Assembly (NCBI GenBank): GCA_028023455.1
Contig: JAQFVV010000022.1
Location: forward strand, 10,435,100 to 10,499,099
Direction: 5' to 3'
DNA length: 64,000 nucleotides
Origin: Epiperipatus broadwayi
Taxonomy: Eukaryota > Onychophora > Udeonychophora > Euonychophora > Peripatidae
In this document: in pieces, positions 34,736 through 46,019 of the stretch
How the letters are laid out: every line of letters begins with the position of its first letter
Position numbering within the stretch: position 1 is the first letter of the stretch
Program-made: the position numbers and the translations under genes
The notes under the pieces: generated by a model
What the model saw: only the letters and a program-made list of their open reading frames with translations
Databases searched by the model: none
Told to the model about the DNA's origin: nothing

Positions 34736-34870
34736 CTAAATATTGCTACTTGGAGTGGTAATTAGTCAGTCTACCTGAAAGATCTTAAACCTGTATATGA
34801 CATGAAAAAAATATAATGAATCATTCTGCCTGGTTTTGAATCCTAGATCAATATGACAGGCAGGTATGAA
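34736..34870 (+). repeat. SINE-3-like segment (B-box-like)
   Basis: The segment includes tagtcagtctacctgaaag, then ttttgaatcctagatc, a B-box-like sequence. Related segments with a similar first half (a gt-a-ct tract followed by cctgaaag/cctgagag) and a tttgaa(t/c)tcc-type second half occur at 52.74 and 56.0 kb. This fits an old tRNA-derived SINE. Divergence is high. Confidence 0.4.
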
Positions 34871-35086
34871 CTAAATAAAATTGGGTTTAGTTATTTAAAA
34901 TTAATATTTTTATGTCTTTTTTTAGTCCCGTTGTTTTGAAATATTTAAATGATTTTAGTTTTTCTTCGTACGTAATATTTTCTCTTATATATAAAGAGCT
35001 AACACATATTCACTTGAAGATTGTTTATTACAGTAGCAAACTCTCTATACCGTAGTGCCACTCAGGGTAAGCTTAGTAACCTAATA

Positions 35087-35129
35087 TTCCTAAACTAAGT
35101 TCTAGCTTGTGGATTTCATCAGTGAGAAG
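35087..35129 (-). ncRNA. Hammerhead ribozyme remnant (family 1C, left arm)
   Basis: The minus strand has CTGATGA (35122-35116), but GAAA is reduced to GAAC and the cleavage triplet region reads TTAGTT in place of TAGTC. It is inactive by inspection. Confidence 0.5.
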
Positions 35130-35491
35130 CTTTGGATCTGAGAGCCTGCACCCAGATCTTAGGATGTAATACTACCTCAATCCAAGCTCATTTGTTTGGA
35201 TTGATATAGATCTGAATCCAGTTCAGCATCTATACATTTTAATGTCTTTGGTTTTTCAAAAACTACAGTCATCTTTATCTCATAGGTGGGAGTTTTGAAA
35301 ACAAAGACATCAAAATGTATAGATGCTGAACTGGGTTCAGGTCTATATGACTATACAAATAAATGAACTTGAATTGAAAATATTATTGTTTTATCCTGGA
35401 TTCCTTGCTTTATAGTTAATTTAAAAGGTAGTTACTGGGGGGGGGTTGCATTAGATCCTAAGATCTAGGTGCAGTACTCTCAGATCCAAAG

Positions 35492-35533
35492 CTCTTCACT
35501 GATGAAAGCCACAAACTAGAAACTAGTCCAGAG
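35492..35533 (+). ncRNA. Hammerhead ribozyme, degenerate (family 1C, right arm)
   Basis: CTGATGA (35499-35505), GAAAC and the TAGTC triplet are intact, but stem I has lost its two innermost pairs (TCTTCA against CAGAGG) and stem II has a mismatch. Probably inactive. Confidence 0.55.
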
Positions 35534-35655
35534 GTATTAGAAGAGTAGGCACTAGATATCAATATTATATACAAACCTTCTTGCATCTTTTGATTATTAA
35601 GGTTTGCACTGGGTGCCACTACTGTATGAAGATGTTTGCTACTGTTACTAACAGC

Positions 35656-37944
35656 TTGTATAAGCATAGGAAATGGTGATCATAATGTTTTGAAGATTGC
35701 TTACGATAGGAATCTACTAAGGTGATTATGTACATTATCATCTAGGGGAAAAATCTGTGCCAAGAGCAATAATGATTTTTATATTCTTAATAGAGATAAT
35801 AAATATATATACCAATGTCAATACTAGCATCTTTGGATTATCTAATTTTTCTAGATTAGAGATTTTTTCTCTATTAAAAATAATTCAGTAGTACTTTTAC
35901 CCCTCTCCCATCCAAATATAAACTGTTAATGTCTTTGAAGCTCCAATACATCACATTTAAATATAATATGTAAGCATGCAGTTGCAATATAGACACCTGT
36001 TATTTTTCTTATGTAAATATGGATGCAAGCAAGATGCTATTTAAGAATTTATAATTGATTTTAATTAGGCTAAGGATTTTTTTTTTTTAAAATGTACTTA
36101 ATGTTAATATACCTACATCTTATACATTTATTATTCTTTATATTTATGTAATCAAAAGAAATAAAATTTAAAATATTTTTTTTTCTTTTCTTAACCAACA
36201 CTGTTACAAACTTCATGTCAACTTATTTATAGAGATACATCCTCCATAAACTGTTTTAGTCTTTAAAAAGCTTTTATTTTATTATGCTCTATAGAAAAAA
36301 TAGATATATTTTAAGTAAAAATAAAACTGATTTTTAAAATATAAATTATGATACTCATTTCATTTAGTCTTAATAATGTTCAGATATTTTCTTAAATGTT
36401 TCATTTTATATCTTAAAATATGTGAATACCTTTACCCCAATTAATGATGACAATTGATCCCCAAAATGAATGTCTCATAAAGTAAGATCTCACATAAAAA
36501 ATAAGCAATTATAATAAGTTCCTTTGGGGAAAAAAATTAATTAATTACTTCAAATTCAAAATATTTAAAAAATCCATTACAAAAATAAAACTTATATTGA
36601 AAAAAGTGTTAATTAATGAATAAATAATATTTTACTTATAATTATTAAAAAAAAAAACTAAACTGTGGATGAATAAAAACTTTTCAGTAGCCATAATTTT
36701 AAAAGAAAAATTATATTTTTTCTATTGCTGATTGGCATGTGCTTTTTATATAACCACAGAATATTTATTGAATCATGATTCCTTAAATTAAAGTAAAACA
36801 TGGAGAACAAAAAAACTAACCACAACACACATTTTAAAAGTAAAGAAAAATATTTATTTAACACAATGATCATTTTAAAATTTATTTTTCATGTAGTTTA
36901 TATTCATTTATTAACATTTTTTACTTTTTGTCATTTCTAATCAATAAGATTGGGTTTTTTTTTTTTTTGCAGTTTTTAAAAAAAAAAAATACATTTTTTT
37001 TATTTTACATGAATGGAATGAATTAAATAACATTTAGGTAAAGAAATTTTATGTACAGTTGATTGCTATAATTTTGATAAGATATGTAAATGATTAAATT
37101 TTTTTTTTTTTTGCTGATCTATATTTATAATAAAACTAGCTATTGTCTTGATTAAGTTGCAAACAACTTATGAGAGTATCGATTTAAAATTGAAAAAGTG
37201 CTGTTAGACTTAAATTTAGTAAAAACTCCAAACTGCACAATGTACAACGATTATTCCAGTCAATATATTTTTCTGCAGCAAAATAATATTTGTAAGAATT
37301 TTAATCCTTCAAACTGATTGAATAACTATAAATTAGCCACTATACACATTTTACAATTAAATCTTAATATGCTTTGTTGTGGTAATGATCAAAGTATGTT
37401 ATTTACTGTACTGAATGAAATCAGCATTTTTTCTTTGATTTCGTAAATGTTAATGATGAAAATTTTCTTTATTTTGGATATGTCATAAATAAAAGCACTG
37501 ACTGTTTTGTAAAGTCACTGGATGGAAATTAAAGAAAGTGTATTAATCAATTTTAATTCTATGATGAAAACAATATTGTATACTGTATAATGAATAAACT
37601 ATACAGTATATTTTTAATGTTAAAATTGCTATTTTATTTTTGAAAGATAGAACTTTAGTGAAATGACTATCCAGTGATGTCATCAATCTTACAAAGTGAT
37701 TGTCTTTTTTTTTGACTGCCATCTTGAAAAAATGGTGGATATTTAAAAAAAAGACGTTTCAAATTTTTTTTAAAGATCATAATAACAAATAATTGATCGT
37801 AAATCAAAGTAATAGGTATAAATTGATGATGATCGCTAACTAGGCTAAAGGCATATGTTTATTTATTATGCTGTGTTACTGTGTTTTTAATGTGCATATA
37901 TTTAATAATGAATAAAATATTACTTAAATATATTAGAACTTATC
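35656..37944. other. AT-rich region without recognised gene
   Basis: No supportable gene. Long A and T runs occur near 36070, 36950-37000 and 37100. Confidence 0.45.
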
Positions 37945-38021
37945 AAAATTCAAAGGCTTTTTTTTTATTATTATTTTTTTTTTAATAAAAAAAATAAAAA
38001 AATAAAAAATTCAAAGGCTTT
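37945..38021. repeat. T-run/A-run insert flanked by a 16-bp direct repeat
   Basis: The 16-bp sequence aaaattcaaaggcttt occurs exactly at 37945-37960 and 38006-38021. Between the copies are only 45 bp made of T-rich then A-rich sequence. It looks like a target-site duplication around a nearly empty insert, such as an extremely truncated retroposon tail, or a replication-slippage product. Confidence 0.5.
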
Positions 38022-39240
38022 ATATATATTTAATTATTTAGAAATAATCCAGAAATATTCTTCAATTCTGACAAAAAATATAAGCAATAAAGCCAGTGGA
38101 AAAATGGGTTACATGAATTTATTTGGATAATATTCACACAATTAATAATAATTAAACTTAGTAATAATATTTAATTAGTTTCTATTCAAATTGAATTTTT
38201 CAAGCATCTCTTAAAGCTTGAAATAAGTAAAACTGATGTCATCAAACCTAATTGATTTGGCATTACCTTAAGTAAATAACAATTAAGATATATCATTTTT
38301 CTTCAGTTATGAGATTTATGCATATTCAGAGCATTCACTTGTGCTTAGTGAAAGAGAAGTGTGACGATTAACCTTTTCTGAATAATCACTGGAAAGTTAC
38401 ATAGTCACATCATCTAGCTCAATTTATTCACAATACATCCTATGTTGTGACGTTAGAATCGACCTTATTTAGAAGATGCAACTTAAGTATGTACTTTTTT
38501 ATTTCAGCAGATGTATATAGTATTCAGCTATTACTTTTTAAGATATTATATAGGTGACCTATATAATTAAGTAAAAGAAATAAAAATAAAGAAGGTGATA
38601 GTTTATTTTATTGCCTTTAAAAATATCTAAATTTATTGCATTAATAGAAAGATATGGTAAAAATGATAACCAAAAAATTAGTTTGGCATTTTATTGAACA
38701 ATTTATTTAATAATACAAAAGAAAGATTTAATAGTAAATTTTTGCAAAATGTTGTGAATCAAATTATTTGTTCCTGAAATTTTTTTTATTTTGATGAGAT
38801 TGTTTAAATTTAAGTGAGAGAATTTAAATTCATAAAAGTAGCCTTTTAAGAAATATTTTTGTTAAGTTTTATATATTAATTAATATAATATAGATCATAA
38901 ATTTATTTTTGATTAGGCTGCGATATTTTTTTGAAAATAATAAGAAAAAGAATAAAGGCACCTTTAAATTTAATCTTATAAATGTGAAGTTATTAAATTG
39001 ATGAATACCTTTTTAAAAAAAACTTTATAGGTGTTAGGAATGTAACTATGAATTGAGATATTTAGGTTTATTTAGTTTATATGGATTTATTTTCATTTTA
39101 TTTATTTATTTACTTGAAAAGATTATATAAGGTAAGTAAAGTAATTAGTAGTAAGTCAGATTAATCTTTTATTTACAGTTCTATTTTTTATTTTAATAAC
39201 TGAAACACAGGCTTATTATATACCTGTGTCTATATATGTA
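38022..39240. other. AT-rich region without recognised gene
   Basis: No supportable feature. Confidence 0.45.
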
Positions 39241-39299
39241 ATATATAGGGTATATTAGCACAGACTTTCACACAACCCACCACTCTCCACACTATCTCA

Positions 39300-40815
39300 T
39301 AACACTGATGAGTGCACCATTTTGAAACGGCTAAGCTGGTAAATCAATGGTTAGTTGATAGCGTAGGTTTTGGAGACTTCACAATTAAGTCTTCCTTCGA
39401 GTTCGTTAGAAAAATCAAGAATACATTAATAGATCAAGATTTTGAAATTGCAGCCATGGACGTGACCGAATTATACGGATCGATTAACAGGAAGTGGTCG
39501 ATTGACATCATCCATAAAGAATTAATAAATAAGCATTGTCCAAATGGGCGCATGAACTTTATATTAGCTTTCCTTAATTGGTTAGACAATAACATTTTTA
39601 CAACTTTTGAGGGTGGATGGTATGATATGAAAGATGGTTGGCCGATGGGTCTTCCCTTAAGTGGAGTAATTTCCAGCATATTTTTAAACTTTTTTGAAAA
39701 ACAAATCATTTCTAAATACATTTCTAACACTGCTGGATTAATTTACGTGCGTTATGTAGATGATGTGTTTATGGCAGCTCCAAAAGATGTAATCACCAAT
39801 ATTAAAAATGAATTACAACTACAAACTAAATTGATTATAAACACCACTTGGGAAAACGAATGGCAGAAGCTAAAATATTTGGATTTGCTGGTCCATAGAG
39901 AAGGCAGAGCTCTGCATTATTGTATGATTGTTAAGCCTCTTGAGGTCAGAGGTTTTACCCACCCGAAATCCATTTCACCTACAGCACATAAATTCGCAGG
40001 TTTAAATGCGTTTTTATTTAGGAACCAAAATTTGTGTAAATTTGAGGCTGATAGGAAGACTAATATTGCATGCTATATAAAAGATTTGTTAAGTGTCGGA
40101 TTCAGCTACAGATTAATTACAAAGAAAATAGATCAATTTTACAGAAAATCAATAACTAACCACATAAGTAAAGATAAACCACAAATTACCCTCCCTTATA
40201 TTCCCAAATTATCACAACAGATGATAAAGACTTTGGCTGGTGAATTTAAGGTTGGCTTCCGCACTCCCCCTAATACTAACAGACTTATTAATAATTTGAA
40301 GGATAGAGCAGATCCATCTCAGACACCCCAGGTTGTATACAGTATTTCATGCCCTCAGGCTGGATGCAGTTCCACATACTATGGGGAAACCAAGGCCACT
40401 GTTCATAATAGAGCTGCTCAACACATTTATACTTACAGAAGAGCAAAAAAGAACAACGATAACTTTCAATATTCTTGGAACATGAGAAGCAGGCTGGCCA
40501 TGTGTTTGAACCAGGCAACCCCAAGATAGTATGCTCTGAAGCCAACGACTGCAAAAGAAAAGTCAAGGAGGCGTATTTTATTATCAGTGACAACAATTCC
40601 ATCAATAGACGCAACACGTGCTTTTCTATCTCCAAAAAATGGACAAACTAATTTGCATTCACATTTGCATATTTTATTAGTTAACAATACTACATAAATG
40701 ATTTATAACTTATGTTGGCCATGAATATGAGGGAAAACCTCGAAAGCGCTCGGCCCATTTAATTGTTTTTGGTTTTTGCAGCTTCTTCGTCAGCGGGTAA
40801 ATCGCTTTTATATGC
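39300..40815 (+). mobile_element. Penelope-like retroelement, 5'-truncated
   Basis: It consists of a Penelope-type coding region preceded by a short leader and followed by an untranslated end of about 160 bp. The leader has actgatgagtgc, then ttgaaacggct. The untranslated end, read on the minus strand, has a cgctgacgaagaagc block followed by gccgagcgctttcgagg. CTGATGA followed by GAAAC just before the coding region recalls the hammerhead-bearing pseudo-LTRs of this class, but here no GUC-type cleavage site or good stem II can be drawn. A copy of hammerhead family 2 follows immediately, at 40818. Confidence 0.8.
39312..40651 (+). pseudogene. Penelope-like reverse transcriptase with GIY-YIG endonuclease, frameshifted
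   Basis: The main frame (39312-40529, 405 residues) contains the second half of a Penelope reverse transcriptase: SSFEFVRKIK (27-36), AMDVTELYGS (48-57), DNNIF, DGWPMGLPLSG (108-118) with IFLNFFE, and catalytic YVDD (148-151). The C-terminal GIY-YIG nuclease begins near residue 342 with VVYSISCP, then TYYGET (355-360) and Arg367. It would nick DNA and prime cDNA synthesis there. A frameshift near 40480 breaks the nuclease. The other frame carries HEKQAGHVFEP and runs to TAA at 40651. The N-terminal part of the reverse transcriptase is missing, and the first ATG lies in the leader, so it is not a true start. Base composition is less AT-rich than the flanks, which suggests a younger insertion than most RTE copies. 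Confidence 0.85.
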
Positions 40816-40817
40816 TA

Positions 40818-40960
40818 TATGTTGAAAAGATAAATATTCACCAATATACGTATTTTATACTAAACCAGCAATCATCAGTTGGTCCAGATTACCATCTCTA
40901 TGCATATATGCTACAAGTGCTCAAATATATTTAGCATAAGTTCCACTTTTAGTTCATGTG
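40818..40960 (-). mobile_element. Hammerhead-bearing repeat, family 2, copy 2
   Basis: The minus strand carries the family 2 hammerhead followed by the ttatcttttcaacata block that corresponds to tttttcacatgtatg in other copies. It directly abuts the 3' end of the Penelope-like element in opposite orientation, so it could be an inverted pseudo-LTR of that element or an independent insertion. Confidence 0.5.
40831..40893 (-). ncRNA. Hammerhead ribozyme, degenerate (family 2, copy 2)
   Basis: On the minus strand: GGACCAA, CTGATGA (40878-40872), a weak stem II (ttgctg/tagtat around gtt), AAAA where GAAA is needed, stem III ATA-CG-TAT intact, then A and TTGG, which pairs with CCAA. The CG in stem III is undecayed only in this copy. 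Confidence 0.5.
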
Positions 40961-41057
40961 TCAAATTTCACTCTTAGAAAGAGAAGTACTTTTTAATGAA
41001 AGCTGTTAAATATTCTTTTTTTTTTTTTGAGCATTCAACATTTAAAGTTAACTTTTT

Positions 41058-41408
41058 ATTCTAAAACGAATTTATTAATGCAAAACAATTGATACATGAT
41101 TATATTGAATACATTATATCTTTGAATAAATAGTAAATTGGTCATCTAGTCCTTACACAAAGACTATTTTTCCTATGAAGATGTATACAAATCCATTTGA
41201 TCTAGTCTATTCCATGTAGTGTATCAAAAGGTTTCTAAAATAAATTTTTCAATGCAAAAGCAATCAGTACATATCTATATTGAATTCATTATATCTTTGA
41301 ATAAAATGTAAATTTATCATCTAGTTTTGAACAAAGTCTACTTTCCTATGAAGATGCATATAAGACCGTTTGCTCTAGTCTATTCAGGTAGTATATTAAA
41401 AAGCTTCT
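41058..41408. repeat. Tandem duplication, unit about 175 bp, two units
   Basis: Two direct units (about 41058-41234 and 41235-41408) share ttctaaaa, atatctttgaata, tcatctagt, tcctatgaagatg and ctctagtctatt-type segments, offset by 173-175 bp. They lie directly downstream, on the minus strand, of a LINE coding fragment, so they are probably its duplicated 3' untranslated region. Confidence 0.65.
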
Positions 41409-41720
41409 ATGTCTTCTCATAGAGGAATTTTGTGGCCAAGGTTTTGTCTCTTTCTTTTATTTTCCTAATCACATTGAGGAAGAGATGATCTTCTTCTGGT
41501 TGGGGTAAGGTATATAATTTGCAACACCTGACAAGCCAGATTGAGTAGGTAAGAAAAACAGATAACCTTATAATAGGAATGTCTCTGCCATGAATGCACT
41601 CTTTGAGATCCATGAATTGATAATAGTCTATAACTGAATTATTATATATGAGGCTTTTAGCATTTCCAAGCCCAAAGCATGACTTAATAACATGCTCAAA
41701 CGTTTCATCATAACTTTTTA
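41407..41720 (-). pseudogene. LINE ORF2 C-terminal fragment, related to 20.9 kb
   Basis: The minus-strand frame is open from about 41719 to the stop at 41407. It reads DETFEHVIKSC, then LTYSIWLVRC and LFLNVIRKIKERDKTLATK. It aligns with the fragment at 20.9-21.5 kb (DTIEHIFGEC, LIYSLWLTRC, IIIRKIRMIKARD). The His and last Cys of the zinc knuckle are kept. The two proteins differ at many positions, so they belong to different members of one LINE family. An in-frame stop and truncation lie just upstream. Confidence 0.6.
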
Positions 41721-42670
41721 GTTAATATCTTTTTTTTAATAGACACTGTTAAATTCTCAAGAAATCAAAACTTTTTCAATATTAAAATGAATTTACATTC
41801 CCAGAGCCTTAATCCTTTCTGTCTTTTATAATGGAGAATAAAATACATTTTTTTATATTTTAACCTCAATAAATTTGAAAAATTAACTTTTCATTAAGCA
41901 ATAAAGCTATAGAGTTATCTTTCATGTATTGAAAGATTTAAAGAATTTAGACTTTTGAATATTATTATTTCATACAAACTTTTGGCTTTATAAATGAAAT
42001 TAATATATATATTATTTTTAATGTTGAATTTATTTGCTTTCAAATGTGTCATGTCTATTTCATACATTGGACATTTTACATTTCTTATATTGAAAAATAT
42101 CAAGAAATCAGACTTCCCTTTTCTTATTACTTATTTCACACAGAGTTTTGATATTTTTGTTATAAATATTTCACACATATATTTTAAGATTTTATATTGA
42201 ATTTAATCTGTTGAAAAATTTTAAATTTTCCATTTTATATATGTTAGACTGCATACTATAATAAAAGAAAAAGATTTGTTTTTTAATCCAGCATTTTCAT
42301 AAAAATTAACTACATAAAGATTAATAAAAAATTTGTCTGGAAATTTATAGTTGAGCACTTGCTATAATTTAATTAATATTATTTCTACATTTGATATTAA
42401 TTATAATTAACTATCATGTACAGTAAATGAAACCATATTTATAAATCTGTGAAGAGTAGAAATATTCATAAAAGTGAATGATGGCTTAGGTATGGAGAAA
42501 TGTTTACAAGCATAACATTTCACAAGATAAAAGTATGATTTATTTATTGGCACTTTCGATTTATATATGTAAGATTGTAAAATAAAGTTATTACTATAGC
42601 AACACAAATGCACATTCTTGATAATTCCAATTATCTCTAAATTACGTTAATAACATAGGGTTCATGCAGC
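41721..42670. other. AT-rich region without recognised gene
   Basis: Overlapping open frames on both strands at 41915-42200 encode only low-complexity sequence. No supportable feature. Confidence 0.4.
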
Positions 42671-42680
42671 TCCTGACTTG

Positions 42681-45600
42681 TCATCATCATCATTGCCAAT
42701 CATTATCAATCCACTTTAGGATGAGTCTCTCCAAGTTCAATCCATCTTCTTTAATTTCTAGTCTCTCTTCTCCACATCATCCTTGCACACTTTTATATTT
42801 CATCCATCTATCTCACATGTGGTCTCTTTCTGGGTCTTCTCTTTCTGGGTCTTTTACAATCTCTTGAAATCCAGTTTAAGGTTTCAATTGTCCATCTATT
42901 ATCATCTCTTCTAGCAATATATCCAGCTCAACTCTAGTCTTTTAATTCTTTCAGTGATGTCAGTAACATCTGTATGTTCTCTTACCCATATATTGCATTT
43001 TCAATCTCTTCTTGTACTCCTAAAATGCATCTCTCCATATTTCTTTGAGTGCTCAGAAGTCTTTATATTGCTCTTAAATGTTTAAGACTCAGATCCATAA
43101 GTAAGAACTGATAAAATCTATTTATTAAAAACCTTCATTTTCAAACACATTGTCATACTTCCTTTTAATATTAAGTTAATTTTATCAAAAGCACTTTAAG
43201 TTTAATTCTATGATTAATTTCATCCATTATGTTTCCATCTGTAGTAATAATCTGATCAAGTTATTGTGGTCATTAACTACATCTAACTCATCAGATCTTT
43301 ATTTTTATCTTTTGAGACAATTCATTGAACATTAGTTTAGTTTTTTTTTAACATTTACCTTTAGTCCTACATTATTACTTTCATCTGAAAACTCATAACA
43401 TTTCCTGAACTCTGAAGAATTATTTGCAAACACAACTTCTTCATCTACAAAATATAAATGACTTAAATAATCTCCATTTATTTTCTTTTAGATTCCCATT
43501 TTAATCCACAAAATATTTCTTGCAGCATTGCTGTAAAAGGTTCTGGAGATATGGAGTCACTCTGCCTTACACTCTTTTTAATTTTAACCTTCCTAGTATC
43601 ATTATATAATCTAAGTGTTGCTGTTGCATTTTTATAAATATTCTTCAGAATATGACAATATCCGGGTTTATATCTTGATAATTCAATGCTTTAATCATTG
43701 AAGAAATGCTTATAGAATCAAATGCCTTTTCATAATTTATAAATCCAAAGCATGATGGCAACTCATATTCATTGGTTCTTTCTATAACTTCTCTCAATAC
43801 CTGGATATGATTCATTGTATTAAAGCCACTTTTAAATCCAGCTTGTTCTTTTGGTTGGTTGAAATCCAAAGTTTTCTGGAGATGAGTTGTAATTATCTTG
43901 GTAAATATTTTGTATAAAACTGATAAAAAACCAATAAGTCAGTAATTTCTAATATCTTCTTTATCACCTTTTTAAAATATTAATATTAATACTGCATTTT
44001 TCTAATCATTTGGTGCATCTTTATTATTTGATATATAACTTTGCCAAAAAAAAATTATATTTCTTCACCTGCTTCTTTTATTATATTGATTATAATTCCC
44101 TCATTACCTGGAGCTTTTTTTTTCTTCATAGACTTAATTGCACATCTCACTTCTTCATTTAAAATTCTGGGCAATTCAGAAGATATTTGTCTTTTATTAC
44201 TATATAATTCTTGATAGAACTCTTCTATCCATTTCATGATGTCATCTCTCTTTTTACTAAAAGTTCCATCTTTTTTTCTTATTATAGATATGTTTTCTAC
44301 CAATATCAAAATGTTGTTTTACATTCTTCTCTTCTAAAGCCTTTCTTGCTAGTTCACAATTATACTTTCTTATATCCTTATCAACTATTTCCATACCATT
44401 TTACAAAATTCGAGATATTCATTCCTTTTTAATGCATTATTTTTATATTCTTTCTTTTCTTCATTAATTTCTAGTCTCAGTAGATATTTTATTGGTCATT
44501 TGATACTTTTTCTATAAGCTATCTTTGTTGCAGTTTATAAAAGTGTATAAGTTCTTTTCTTATTAATTTCATTCAAATCTGAATCATGTTCAAAATCTAC
44601 TAATACTTGAAACTGATTTGCAAGTTCTAATTTCAGTTATCAACTATAAATATTGTTTTTCCTAATATAGTCTCTCTAGTTTTGCATTAACACATATATA
44701 TCTTACATCTTACTAATCGATGATCACTTCCTATGTTGAATTTATTAAGAACTTTACAATCTTGAAATATGTATTTTCTATTAATCAAAATATAATCCAA
44801 TTCTGTTGTACCTTCATTTGGATGTTTCCGTGTCCATTTCCTTTTAACATTTTTTTCAAAAAAAGAATCTATAATATAAAGCTTTTCTTTTTCTGCAAAC
44901 TCTAGAAGTCTATGTCCTCTCTCATTTCTATTATCATAACCAAATTTACCTATAGCACTTTCATCTTTCATTTCTTTACCAATTCTAGCAATAAAGTCTC
45001 TCATAACAATTTCAAAATGTTTTGTTTTATCAAAAGCCTTTTATACATTCATATAAAAATCTTCTATTACTTCATTACTATGAGAACTTGTTGGGGCATA
45101 AATCTGAATTATCTGCATTTGGTGTCTGCTATTAAGTTGAATAACTAATCTTGCCATTCTATCAGATGCTCCATGAATCTCCACAATATTGTTCTTCCAC
45201 TTTTTATTTATAATGAATCCTACTCTACTTATACTTCCAATATTTGTGCCTTTATAGTAGAGTAATGTCCAATTTTAAAATCAATTGTCTCTTCACCTTT
45301 TCTTCTAACTTCACAAAATCCAATAATGTCCCATTTAATATAAGACAGTTCTTCTAATTCTTGCAATCTTCCCTCACTTGAAAGTGATCTGCAGTTTTGC
45401 CCTGTTCGGTTCCTTTAAGTTGTCAAATAGAAACAAAGATCCCCGCCCAACAACTAAAGGCATCCTCCCCCCCCCCCCCCCCCCCCCCCCCCTCCCCCCG
45501 TGGGTAGAATATATTTTGTTTTGGGGGGAGGGGGTGTGTTTTTTTTTTTTGTTTTGAATGATTTTATATATATATAATTTTTTTTTATTAAAAAAACACA

Positions 45601-45864
45601 TTCTTCCCCTTTAATAGAAAAGAGAGAAGAAAAATAAGGGTGGTTTTTTCTTTTAAAACTAAGGGGAAAAAAAACAAAAACCCCCCACACCATATAAAGG
45701 GTGGTGGGGGGGAACCCCCCCATGGTTTGGATAATATATGAAAATTTACATAGGAATAACCGGTGGAATTAAAAGAATGTATTTGCCCTGTTCGGTTCCT
45801 TTAAGACCTCCAAGAGGAATCAAAGAGTCTCCTTTCAGTTAATAGCAAACTCCTTTCTGCAGCC
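42681..45864 (-). pseudogene. RTE/BovB-type LINE, copy R7, near full length
   Basis: On the minus strand it starts GGCTGCAGAAAGGAG (at 45864) and ends with a gatgatgatga tail at 42681. The near-identical 9-bp repeats tcctgactt (42671-42679) and tcctgattt (45865-45873) flank it. Coding remnants include RDFIARIGKEMKDES (from 45004, equivalent to GDFNARIG), HRLVRCKI (near 44.70 kb), KKKAPGNEGIII (near 44.1 kb) and KEQAGFKSGF, FINYEKAFDSI (43.7-43.85 kb). It is broken by many stops and frameshifts. Its 5' leader does not match other copies between about 45420 and 45781. Confidence 0.85.
45396..45805. other. Anomalous homopolymer-rich segment between 24-bp direct repeats
   Basis: The 24-bp sequence beginning tttgccctgttcgg occurs at 45396-45419 and 45782-45805. 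Between them lies about 360 bp full of homopolymer runs: 26 C in a row from about 45467, and repeated runs of G, C, T and A of 6-13 bases. In the other RTE copies this interval is ordinary leader sequence. The runs suggest poor consensus sequence or an assembly join more than biology. A nested insertion is the alternative. Minus-strand frames with poly-Gly here are artefacts. Confidence 0.6.
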
Positions 45865-46019
45865 TCCTGATTTATAAAGCATAAAATATTGTTGACCATT
45901 TTAGAATACTATAATTTCATTGAGATCACATGTTGTTCAATTACATATGGAGAATAAAATGTATCTATTGTTTACTGGTTATATACCTTTTAAACTAATA
46001 TATATATATAATCATGGCC

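Larger units (their letters stand above)
35030..35655. mobile_element. Head-to-head pair of family 1 hammerhead repeats
   Basis: A minus-strand copy (about 35030-35264) and a plus-strand copy (about 35291-35655) meet around a spacer of about 26 bp. The inner arms share catctatacatttt-atgtctttg, and the outer ends share cagtagcaaac as inverted repeats. Each arm carries the family 1 block (cctaagatct-ggtgca, then ctctcagatccaaagct) and a hammerhead core. The unit could fold into one long hairpin. The inner end extends beyond copy A, so family 1 may have a longer form. Both ribozymes are degraded. Confidence 0.7.

Noticed and set aside
39306-39340. CTGATGA...GAAAC before the Penelope frame as an active ribozyme
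   Set aside because: Stem II does not pair at its base and no cleavage triplet or stem I partner is found; kept only as a possible relic.
45374-45723. Glycine-rich minus-strand open frames
   Set aside because: They are translations of the homopolymer-rich anomalous block.
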